Origin: an uncultured Opitutia bacterium
Lineage (GTDB): Bacteria > Verrucomicrobiota > Verrucomicrobiia > Opitutales > Opitutaceae
Assembly (NCBI GenBank): GCA_903896015.1
Contig: CAITWF010000060.1
Coordinates: 1 to 34,870 of the forward strand
Direction: 5' to 3'
DNA length: 34,870 bases
Shown: positions 18,278 through 25,476 of the stretch, piece by piece
Position numbering within the stretch: position 1 is the stretch's first letter
Layout: each line of letters starts with the position of its first letter
The notes under the pieces: generated by a model
The model's input: the letters and a program-made list of their open reading frames with translations, nothing else
Told to the model about the DNA's origin: nothing
Databases searched by the model: none
Position numbers and translations under genes: made by a program

Positions 18278-19263
18278 CCCGGCAAGGAAAACTCCAACTG
18301 GTTCGAGTGACCGAGCGCGAGGGCATCGATCCCGCGTGCGCGCAACGTGGCGGCGAACTCGCGCGCGAAACCGTGGACGGTCAAGACGCGCTTCGGCTGC
18401 ACGCGCTCGACGAAGCGCAACAAGTCAGGGAAATCCGCATGATCCGAAAGAGGGAACGCCGCGGTGCAACGCAGTCGGTAAATCGCCCCGGGATCGAGCG
18501 CCCAGCCGGTGATCGCCGCAGTGCGGACTGCGGGGATGCGACTGAGCAGGCCGCTGCCGTGAGGCGGACAGATCACCACATGCCCGGCAACCTCGCGTGC
18601 GTCGAACGCGCGGTAGGGCGGAAACGTCACGCCGAGTTGCTCGTAGATCCGCGTGAGGCGGAGCGTCTCGGCGTGCAGCATCACCGGGAGGTTCGTCGCC
18701 GCGATCGCGCGGAGCACTTCCTGGCTCTTGCCAAGGCTATAGCACATGAGCGCGGGCGTGGCACCGTCCGCGACCGCGGCCTGGCAAAACGCGACGAGCT
18801 GCGCGATTACCTCGGCGTCGGGCGGAAACGCATAGCGCGGCAGTCCGAACGTCGTCTCCATGATGAGCGTGTCCGCGCGCGGTGTGGCGCATGCCTCGGC
18901 CGCGAGACTCGGACGCAGTTTGAAATCGCCGGTGTAAAGCAACGAACCGTGCTCCGCCGACTCCAGCAACACCTGGGCAGAGCCGAGGATGTGCCCGGCC
19001 GGGTAGAGGGTCGCCGTGGCACCGAACTCCAGCGCGTGCGGTTGGCCAAACTTCAACTCGGTGATCGAGCGGCGGCCAGGCATGCGCGCAAGGAGGAAGC
19101 GCGCGGTCCCCGGGGTGCAGATTATCTCGGGATGCCGCGCGATGTGATCAGCGTGCGCATGCGTGACAAACGATCGCGGCGTCCGCATCTGCGCATCGAG
19201 CCACCAACCGATTTGCGGCAGGTGCAGACCCTTGCGATACGACACTTCCCACGGTGCGCCCAT
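18274..19263 (-). CDS. Metallo-beta-lactamase fold nuclease, DNA ligase-associated exonuclease type
   Basis: The 329-residue protein has the metal-binding HxHxDH motif as THAHADH (34-40), PAGHILGSAQ with His91, YTGDFK with Asp113, ESTFG-like METTFGLPRY, and C-terminal PLSDHADF and LTVHGF, matching the MBL/beta-CASP nuclease group named for its association with an ATP-dependent DNA ligase (and also annotated as mRNA 3'-end processing factor). Neither ligase nor helicase partners are present here. The ATG at 19263 shares one base with the stop of the upstream zinc-ribbon gene (TAATG), which fixes the start; a longer frame upstream would overlap that gene. Its 3' end overlaps the DUF3108 gene by 4 nt. 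Confidence 0.87.
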   Translation of the reverse strand: MGAPWEVSYRKGLHLPQIGWWLDAQMRTPRSFVTHAHADHIARHPEIICTPGTARFLLARMPGRRSITELKFGQPHALEFGATATLYPAGHILGSAQVLLESAEHGSLLYTGDFKLRPSLAAEACATPRADTLIMETTFGLPRYAFPPDAEVIAQLVAFCQAAVADGATPALMCYSLGKSQEVLRAIAATNLPVMLHAETLRLTRIYEQLGVTFPPYRAFDAREVAGHVVICPPHGSGLLSRIPAVRTAAITGWALDPGAIYRLRCTAAFPLSDHADFPDLLRFVERVQPKRVLTVHGFAREFAATLRARGIDALALGHSNQLEFSLPG

Positions 19264-19535
19264 TACGGAAAAACAAATGCGCTGAGCACGAGCAGGAGCA
19301 AACACAGCGCGGCGGCCCACCAATACCACGCGAGGCCATTGACGCGGCGTGTCGGCGCTTTTTCGGCGGGATTCTCGTCCGCAAAGGCCTCGTCAGGCAG
19401 ATCGAGATCGTCGTAGAGGCTCGTTTCCCGCCAGCCGGTGCGCTCGTCCGCGCCGCAATCAGGGCACGCGCGCGCAGTGCGCGAAATCGCCGCGCCACAG
19501 TTTGCGCATTCCTCGGGCGGCAGCAGGTCAGGCAT
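19263..19535 (-). CDS. Small zinc-ribbon membrane protein
   Basis: This 90-residue protein has an N-terminal zinc ribbon with two CxxC knuckles (CANCGAAIS and CPDCGADE, about 10-28), an acidic linker (YDDLDLPDEAFADENP), and one C-terminal transmembrane helix (about 70-88, WYWWAAALCLLLLVLSAFVF). The ribbon is expected to face the cytoplasm. Proteins of this plan are common next to unrelated genes and have no established function. Its start overlaps the end of the AI-2E family gene by 8 nt and its stop overlaps the exonuclease start by one base, so it is clearly translated in the operon. Confidence 0.82.
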   Translation of the reverse strand: MPDLLPPEECANCGAAISRTARACPDCGADERTGWRETSLYDDLDLPDEAFADENPAEKAPTRRVNGLAWYWWAAALCLLLLVLSAFVFP

Positions 19536-20676
19536 GGGGTGCAGAAAAATATTTCCGCTTAGCGAGTCGCCACACTGTCACAAAAAACGCGGTGAGCGGG
19601 ATGGCGAAGAGCATTCCCAGCAAGCCGCCAAAGGCCGTGCCCCAGAAAAAAATAGCAACGATGATCACGACGGGATGCAGCCCCGTGCGATCACCCATAA
19701 TTTTGGGCGTGAGCACCCATCCTTCGATGCACTGCACGAGAACCTTTACGAGCAGCACGAGGCCGAGAAGCGCCGCTCCGCCCCCCGGCTGGAAAAACGC
19801 CAGCGGCAGCGCGATTGCGAGCCCAAGGATGGTGCCGAGGTAAGGCACGATGTTGAGCACCCCGAATGCGAGCCCGAGCGCGAAGCCAAACCGCAGCCCG
19901 ACCATCGTGAAGCCAAGCCCGAGCAGCACGCCCATGATCAAACCTATTAGGATTTGGCCGCGGAAGAAAGACTCGACGATCGCGACGAATTCGCGGACGA
20001 GAAACACGACGTCGTCGCGCAGCCCGGGTGAGAGAAACGTCAGATGCCGCGGCAGCTTTTCAGTCGGCTCGCCGCGCGCGAGCAGGAAGAAAAATAAATA
20101 TACCGGCACGATCGCGAGATGGGTGGCGAACGCGAAGACGCCGAGCAGCCCGCCGCCCGCGGCCCGTAACGAAGGCATTGCGTGAGCGATCAATGCCCTG
20201 CTTTCGGTCGCGATCGTTTCGATCAGCTGGCGGGCCACCGGATCGTTGAACTCTTTTTGGATGAGTTCGACCCAGCGCGGGAAATGCGCCGCGAGTGAGG
20301 CCTGCGCGCTAGTCCAGAGCGTCGGCGCATAGCTGATGAAATCGAGCAACTGGCTTGCGAGCGGCGGCACCGCGAGCACGAGCGCGCCGGCGACAAACAG
20401 CACGAAACTACCATACAGCAGCACGACCGCCGCGAGGCGACGCAGTTTCAGTTGCCGTTCGAGCCATTCTACCAGCGGCCGCAGGATGAGTGCGAAGACG
20501 CCTGCCACCGCGAGCGGCCAGAGCACACCGGAGAAAAATCCCGCGAGCCAGGCAAGCGTCGTGATCGTACCCACGAGGAGCGCGAGAATGCCGATAAACG
20601 CGACCAAAGCGATCGCGGCGGCAACGACGCGGCGTTGCGCGGGACTCAGCAGCGACGGTGATGGCTCCGATGACAT
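19528..20676 (-). CDS. AI-2E family transporter (PerM/TqsA-like)
   Basis: This 382-residue inner-membrane protein has about eight hydrophobic segments in the family layout: two pairs at the N-terminus, a soluble helical stretch (about 125-185), then VPVYLFFFLLA, a cytoplasmic loop with FVAIVESFFRGQILIGLIMGVLLGLGF, and the conserved NIVPYLGTILG followed by EGWVLTPKIMGDRTGLHPVVIIVAIFFWG. Members have been linked to autoinducer-2 export or ion exchange; the substrate here is unknown. The ATG at 20676 is chosen because similarity starts after MSSEPSPSLLSPAQR; the frame upstream is compositionally odd and overlaps the RND gene. It is 43 bp downstream of that gene and starts the five-gene overlapping unit. 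Confidence 0.9.
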   Translation of the reverse strand: MSSEPSPSLLSPAQRRVVAAAIALVAFIGILALLVGTITTLAWLAGFFSGVLWPLAVAGVFALILRPLVEWLERQLKLRRLAAVVLLYGSFVLFVAGALVLAVPPLASQLLDFISYAPTLWTSAQASLAAHFPRWVELIQKEFNDPVARQLIETIATESRALIAHAMPSLRAAGGGLLGVFAFATHLAIVPVYLFFFLLARGEPTEKLPRHLTFLSPGLRDDVVFLVREFVAIVESFFRGQILIGLIMGVLLGLGFTMVGLRFGFALGLAFGVLNIVPYLGTILGLAIALPLAFFQPGGGAALLGLVLLVKVLVQCIEGWVLTPKIMGDRTGLHPVVIIVAIFFWGTAFGGLLGMLFAIPLTAFFVTVWRLAKRKYFSAPHA

Positions 20677-20719
20677 GGACGAACGGTCACGGAAACCCGC
20701 GCGTGCGCCAAGCAAAAGC

Positions 20720-23068
20720 TCACGATTTCGCCGCCATCGGAAACGGCACCTGTGTCCGTCCCGTATGGTGCCGCCAGAACCAGCGCGCCATCGCCGGGAG
20801 CAGAATGATCGCACCCAGCATGTTCACCAAAAACATGAACGTGAGCAGCAGGCCCATGTCGGCTTGGAATTTCAGGCTCGAGAAAATCCACGTGCTCACG
20901 CCGATCGCGAGCGTGAGGCCGGTGAAGACGACGGCGGCCCCGGTGTCCTTGAGCGCGGCGGCCATCGCATCCTCGAAATACTCGCCGGCGTTCAACGCCG
21001 TATTGAGCCGGGCGAAGAGATAGATGCCATAGTCAACACCGATGCCCACTCCGAGCGCGACGACCGGCAACGTCGACGTCTTCAAGCCAATCCCAAGAAA
21101 CACCATCAACGCATAGGCGAGATAGTTCACAATCGCGAGCGGCACGACGATGCAGAGCGTCGCGCGCACCGATCGAAACGTAATCAGGCAGAGCGCGATC
21201 ACCGCGCCGAAGACCCAGTAGAGGATCGGGCGCTCAGCGGCGTGGACCACCTCATTGGTCGCAGCCATGACGCCGGCGTTTCCGCTCGCGAGCAGAAATT
21301 TTGCCTTCGGCGACGGATGTGCAGCGGCGAACGCCTTCACGGCGTCAGTCACGGCGGAGAGCGTTTCCGCTTTGTGATCGGCGAGAAAGATCATGATCGG
21401 CATCACGCTGCCGTCGCGGTTGAGCAAACCGGTCGAGGTTTCGATTGGCGAGACGGCCTGTGCGAGCGCCTGCTGGTTGCGCGGCAGGATGCGCCACTTG
21501 AGCGAGCCCTCGCTGTAGCCGGCGTTGACGATTTTGGCCATCGCCGGGAGCGAAATGACAGACTGTACGCCGGGCACGGTGCGGAGGGTGCCTTCAAATT
21601 GATCCATCAGCGAGACGACATCGTAGTCGACGCAGGCGTTGGGCGCGGCTTCGACGAGCACGGAGAGAATGTCCACACCGATGCTGAACTTTTCGGTGAT
21701 GACACGTGTGTCCTCGTTGTAGCGCGCGTGTGGACGCAACTCCGGCACGCCGGCCTGAGTGTCGCCGATGCGAATCCGACCGGCCGTCCACGCGCCCCAC
21801 GCGCCGAGCGCGAGGCCCAGAACCACGATGACCAGCGAAGGGCCCGGCTTCATCTCGTGGGCGAGCCGAGACCAGAACGCATCCATTGCCTCGCGCCGCT
21901 CCGTGACCCACGCACGGTAGCTGGCGGGCAAGCGCAGGTAGGAGAGCAACAGCGGCAGGAGGAAAAAATTCGTGACGACGATGACGCTGACGCCGAGGCT
22001 CGCGATAATTGCGAGCTCGCGGATCACCTCGATCTTGATGACAAGCATCGTGATGAAGCCGACCGTGTCGGTCATCAGTGCGACGAGGCCCGGTGCGATC
22101 AGCTGCATGAACGCGCCCTTGGCGGCAGTCGGGCCGTCGACGCCCTTGAACATCTCGTTGCGAAAGGTGCTGATTTTTTGGACGCCGTGACTCACGCCGA
22201 TCGCAAAGACGAGGAACGGCACGAGGATCGAAAACGGATCGATGCCGTAGCCAAGGGCGGTGAGTCCGCCGAGTTGCCAGACGACGGCGACGAGTGAGCA
22301 GAGCACGGGAGCAAGCGCGAGTTTCCAGCGGCCGGCATAGTGCCAGACGAGCAGCGCGGTGACGACGATCGAGACCACGAAGAGGACGAGGACGTTGCGC
22401 GCGCCGTCACTGATGTCGCCGATGACCTTGGCGAAACCGATGATATGGATGGAGATTTTCCCGCCGCTCGCGGACTCGATGCGTTGCCGGATTTTTTCGA
22501 GTCCGGTGGCGACGCGGGTGTAATCGATCTTCGCGCCGGTGCGCGGATCGATTTCGAAAAGCTGGGCACTGACGATTGCGCCGGTGAAGTCGTTAGCGAC
22601 GAGTTGGCCGAGTTTGCCTGACTTCAGGATATTTTCCCGGACCTTGGTGAAGTTGGCAGCCGTGGGCGAGAAGTCGGCCGGGATAACGTTGCCGCCGGAG
22701 AAGCCATCCTCGACTACCTCAATGTAACGGACGTTGGGCGTGAAGAGCGATTGCACCTGCGTGCGATCGACGGACGGCAGGAACGTGACCTCGTCGGTGG
22801 CGGTCTTCAGTTCGCGGAAAAATTCCGGCGTGAAAATGTCGCCTTCGGCGACGGTCAGCGCAACAAGGACGCGGTTCGCCCCGCCGAACTCGCTTTCGTA
22901 CTTCGTGAACGTGCGGATGTAATCGTGATCGAGCGGAAGGGTTTTGTTGAAGCTCGCGTCGACCCGCAGTCGCAACGCGAACACGGCCGTGACCGCCGTG
23001 AGCACCGCGAATGCGCACACGAGCGGCGTGCGCCAGCGAAACATCCAAGTCGTGAATTTTTCGAGCAT
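20720..23068 (-). CDS. RND superfamily exporter (MMPL-type, sterol-sensing-domain-like)
   Basis: The 782-residue inner-membrane protein has the two-fold RND plan in the short MMPL form: a TM helix at about 14-34, a periplasmic domain with FGGANRVLVALTV, a bundle of five helices (about 215-385), another single helix, a second periplasmic domain, and a final bundle of helices ending about 765. The motif GVGIGVDYGIYLFARL in the second bundle corresponds to the TM acidic site of the family. Such proteins export hydrophobic compounds or lipids in proteobacteria. It follows the YCF48-like gene by 4 bp, and the DUF1329 and DUF1302 genes lie upstream: a set that recurs in proteobacteria. Cargo is unknown. 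Confidence 0.9.
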   Translation of the reverse strand: MLEKFTTWMFRWRTPLVCAFAVLTAVTAVFALRLRVDASFNKTLPLDHDYIRTFTKYESEFGGANRVLVALTVAEGDIFTPEFFRELKTATDEVTFLPSVDRTQVQSLFTPNVRYIEVVEDGFSGGNVIPADFSPTAANFTKVRENILKSGKLGQLVANDFTGAIVSAQLFEIDPRTGAKIDYTRVATGLEKIRQRIESASGGKISIHIIGFAKVIGDISDGARNVLVLFVVSIVVTALLVWHYAGRWKLALAPVLCSLVAVVWQLGGLTALGYGIDPFSILVPFLVFAIGVSHGVQKISTFRNEMFKGVDGPTAAKGAFMQLIAPGLVALMTDTVGFITMLVIKIEVIRELAIIASLGVSVIVVTNFFLLPLLLSYLRLPASYRAWVTERREAMDAFWSRLAHEMKPGPSLVIVVLGLALGAWGAWTAGRIRIGDTQAGVPELRPHARYNEDTRVITEKFSIGVDILSVLVEAAPNACVDYDVVSLMDQFEGTLRTVPGVQSVISLPAMAKIVNAGYSEGSLKWRILPRNQQALAQAVSPIETSTGLLNRDGSVMPIMIFLADHKAETLSAVTDAVKAFAAAHPSPKAKFLLASGNAGVMAATNEVVHAAERPILYWVFGAVIALCLITFRSVRATLCIVVPLAIVNYLAYALMVFLGIGLKTSTLPVVALGVGIGVDYGIYLFARLNTALNAGEYFEDAMAAALKDTGAAVVFTGLTLAIGVSTWIFSSLKFQADMGLLLTFMFLVNMLGAIILLPAMARWFWRHHTGRTQVPFPMAAKS

Positions 23069-23072
23069 GGCG

Positions 23073-24008
23073 TCAGGGCTTCGGGAGCAGCGTTGCCCCC
23101 GCCTCGCCGACCGCGAGCACCGAGCCGTCGGGCAGTTCGATGATTTTGGCGACGGCGGTCGTTAACGGCGTGTCCCACGCGATGAACTTATGTCCGTAAT
23201 CGCGACTCACGAGGAAGCCCCGCGACTGGCCCGCGAGCAGCAGCGTGTTGCTCTGTAGTTGGAGCGCGGTCGCGAGCAGGACCGGATGCGGTGTGACAAT
23301 CGGCTCCCACGTGGCGCCGTCGTCCGTGGAGCGAAAAAGCCGGCCGCGCAGTCCGTGGGCGATCAGCGTGCGGCGATCGAGCGGGAGAATGCCGTAAAAC
23401 GAGCCGTCGTAGGGGGAAGCGATACGGGACCACTTTGCGCCGTTGTCGATGGAGCGGAGCAGGGTGCCATGCTCGCCCGCGAGATAGAGTGTGCCGCCCG
23501 GACCGCGAGTCAGTCGGTTGAGGTGGACGTCCTCCTCGATAATTTTCCGGCGCGCCCAGGTTTTGCCGCCGTCGTCGGTGGCCAGGAAAAGTCCGTAGGC
23601 GCCGACGGCGATGACGTGGCGCGCGTCGAACGCGCGCACATCGAGAAACGAATCGGAGAGATTTTCGCCCTGCCACTGTTCTTTCCATGACCGACCGCCA
23701 TCGCTGGACGAGAGGATGAGTGCATCGTGGCCGACAATCCAACCGTGCTGTGCGTCGGGCGCGAAGTTCAGCGCGGTGAGGGTAGCGGTTGTCGGCGCGG
23801 CGATGCTTTGCCACGAGCGAGCGGCGTCACTCGAGCGCAGAATCACGCCGCGCTCGCCGACAGCGATGAGATCGTGGGCGACGGCGGCAACGTCGAGCAG
23901 GAGCATCCGCGGGGCAATGTCCGTGGCAAACATCGCCGTCGCGATGACAGCTCCCAGCAGAGTTAGTTTGAGCACAGCGACGAATCCGCGCGAGGCCAGT
24001 TGGCACAT
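23073..24008 (-). CDS. YCF48/BNR-repeat exported beta-propeller protein
   Basis: The 311-residue protein has an N-terminal hydrophobic segment (about 8-28, probable signal or anchor) and six or so repeats of the photosystem II assembly factor YCF48 type, recognisable by the S/DDGGxxW pattern: SSDAARSW, SSDGGRSW, TDDGGKTW, SIDNGAKW, STDDGATW. It is not evidence for photosynthesis; members of this group commonly sit next to MMPL-type RND exporters and are presumed to be periplasmic partners. It ends 4 bp before the RND gene. The start at 24008 gives the full signal region; a terminator lies 56 bp upstream, so transcription probably starts in that short gap or reads through. Confidence 0.87.
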   Translation of the reverse strand: MCQLASRGFVAVLKLTLLGAVIATAMFATDIAPRMLLLDVAAVAHDLIAVGERGVILRSSDAARSWQSIAAPTTATLTALNFAPDAQHGWIVGHDALILSSSDGGRSWKEQWQGENLSDSFLDVRAFDARHVIAVGAYGLFLATDDGGKTWARRKIIEEDVHLNRLTRGPGGTLYLAGEHGTLLRSIDNGAKWSRIASPYDGSFYGILPLDRRTLIAHGLRGRLFRSTDDGATWEPIVTPHPVLLATALQLQSNTLLLAGQSRGFLVSRDYGHKFIAWDTPLTTAVAKIIELPDGSVLAVGEAGATLLPKP

Positions 24009-24059
24009 GAGAGATGCGAGTGTTCGGCTGAATTCTTCGCGATGTTTAGAATGACAAAC

Positions 24060-24087
24060 AAAAAGGGCCGGTTCCGAGAACCGGCCC
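24060..24087 (-). terminator. Rho-independent terminator after the DUF1329 gene
   Basis: A perfect 10-bp stem (GGGCCGGTTC at 24065-24074 with GAACCGGCCC at 24078-24087) and a 3-nt loop are followed on the minus strand by five T (24064-24060). It lies 9 bp after the DUF1329 stop and separates the DUF1302/DUF1329 pair from the YCF48/RND pair. It closely resembles the rpmA terminator. Confidence 0.9.
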
Positions 24088-24096
24088 GGAGGTGTT

Positions 24097-25449
24097 TTAC
24101 CGTGTGCCTTCGCGTCGGAGCGAGTCGGGTGTGAAATCAGCGGGCGTGCGCTTCAACGTGAAGTCATACATCGCTTGATCGTTATCGAGGCCGATGCAGA
24201 GGTAGCGGCCGTTGTCGAGGTGCGTATGGACCTCGATCGTGCTCCAGAAACTCTGCGCGTCGTAATAGTTGATGCAGTGCGCCTCCGAGATGACGCTGAG
24301 CTGGCCGCGCTTGTCGTATTGATCGGCGATGAGGATCTGCCAGCTGTCCTCGTCGATATAGAAGGTGCGGCGTGAGTAGACGTGATTGGTGCCGGGCTTA
24401 AGCGTGGCGTCGACAACCCAGACACGATGTAGTTCGTAGCGCGCGAGGTCCTGATTGATGTGCAGCGGCTTCAGGATGTCGGAGACTTTCGTCTTGTCGC
24501 TGTGCAGGGTGTAGGAGTTGTAAGGGACGAGTAGTTCACGTTTGCCCACGAGCTTCCAATCATAGCGATCGGGCGCTCCGTTGAACATGTCGAATTGATC
24601 GCTGGTGCGCTGGCCGTCGGCGGCGGTGCCGGGGTTGTCGTAGGCGACGTTGGGCGCGCGGGTGACGCGGCGGCGGCCGGCATTGTAGACCCACGCGCGG
24701 CGCGGCTCTTTGACCTGATCCATCGTTTCCTGCGCGAGCAGGATGGTGCCGGCGAGGCGCGCCGGTGCGGTCACGGCCTGCTTGAAGTAGATCAGCGTGT
24801 TGCTGTCTTCGAGCTCTTTGGCGGTGATGTCGGGGCGCGTGTAGTTGAACAGAAACTCGTCTTCAAACTGCACGAGCTGATAACCGCCGCCGCGCTCGAC
24901 GGCGGCCTGGCCGATGTGGCGGTTCGCCGCGACGCCCCGGTAGCGCGTAAGAAAATTCCACAGCACCTCCAGGCCGTTGTCCGGGATCGGAAAGGGCGCG
25001 CCGACAATGGCGCCGGAAATGCCGTTGCCATCGGAGACGAGTTTGGCGGTGGCGACGTTGGCCTTCGTGGCGTCGTAGATCCGCTGCGGATTGGAAGCGC
25101 TGCGGCGCGAGGGATAAACGATCAGCTTGTAATCGGGATAGGCCTTGAGGAGCGCAAGGGTGCCGGCAGCGAGCTTGGACTCGTATTGCGCGGCGTTGCC
25201 CGCAGTGATCGTGTAGAGCGGTTGATCGCCCGCGAACGGGTCGGGGTGGTGCATGCCCACCTTGTAGCCGGCGGGTGGCGTGGTGATTCCGCCGGTCCAT
25301 GCAGGGATTGAGCCGTCGGCATTGCCGGCCTGCTCGGCACCGAGCGGCGTGAGATCTTTGCCGAGGCGGGAGGCGTCGGCGGACCAAGCCGCGGGCGAGA
25401 GCAGGACAGCCGAGATGAGGAGGATGGAAGCGAGGAGAGTTTTGTTCAT
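24097..25449 (-). CDS. DUF1329 exported protein (outer-membrane lipoprotein-sorting fold)
   Basis: This 450-residue protein has a clear signal peptide (MNKTLLASILLISAVLLSP, cleavage near AWSADA). The mature part has the DUF1329 pattern: RLGKDLTPLGAEQAGNADGSIPAWTGG, PPAGYKVGMHHPDPFAGDQPLYTIT, the middle WNFLTRYRGVA, and the end HRVWVVDATLKPGTNHVYSRRTFYIDEDSWQI with DQYDKRGQL. The fold is related to LolA/LolB-type lipid-carrying half-barrels, so a role in moving hydrophobic molecules across the periplasm is plausible but unproven. It follows the DUF1302 gene by 27 bp and is followed by a strong terminator. The ATG at 25449 gives the signal peptide directly. Confidence 0.92.
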   Translation of the reverse strand: MNKTLLASILLISAVLLSPAAWSADASRLGKDLTPLGAEQAGNADGSIPAWTGGITTPPAGYKVGMHHPDPFAGDQPLYTITAGNAAQYESKLAAGTLALLKAYPDYKLIVYPSRRSASNPQRIYDATKANVATAKLVSDGNGISGAIVGAPFPIPDNGLEVLWNFLTRYRGVAANRHIGQAAVERGGGYQLVQFEDEFLFNYTRPDITAKELEDSNTLIYFKQAVTAPARLAGTILLAQETMDQVKEPRRAWVYNAGRRRVTRAPNVAYDNPGTAADGQRTSDQFDMFNGAPDRYDWKLVGKRELLVPYNSYTLHSDKTKVSDILKPLHINQDLARYELHRVWVVDATLKPGTNHVYSRRTFYIDEDSWQILIADQYDKRGQLSVISEAHCINYYDAQSFWSTIEVHTHLDNGRYLCIGLDNDQAMYDFTLKRTPADFTPDSLRREGTR

Positions 25450-25476
25450 GACGGGGTGGTTTTCGCGCAACGCGTC

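Noticed and set aside
20336-22297. A 653-codon plus-strand open frame opposite the RND and AI-2E genes, and a 620-codon one at 25456-27318 opposite DUF1329/DUF1302.
   Set aside because: The translations are dominated by Arg, His, Asp and Glu with no hydrophobic core pattern, while the minus strand gives recognised families end to end.
23073-24008. YCF48-like protein as evidence of a photosynthetic organism.
   Set aside because: The repeat family is widespread in heterotrophs beside RND exporters, and no photosystem gene is present.
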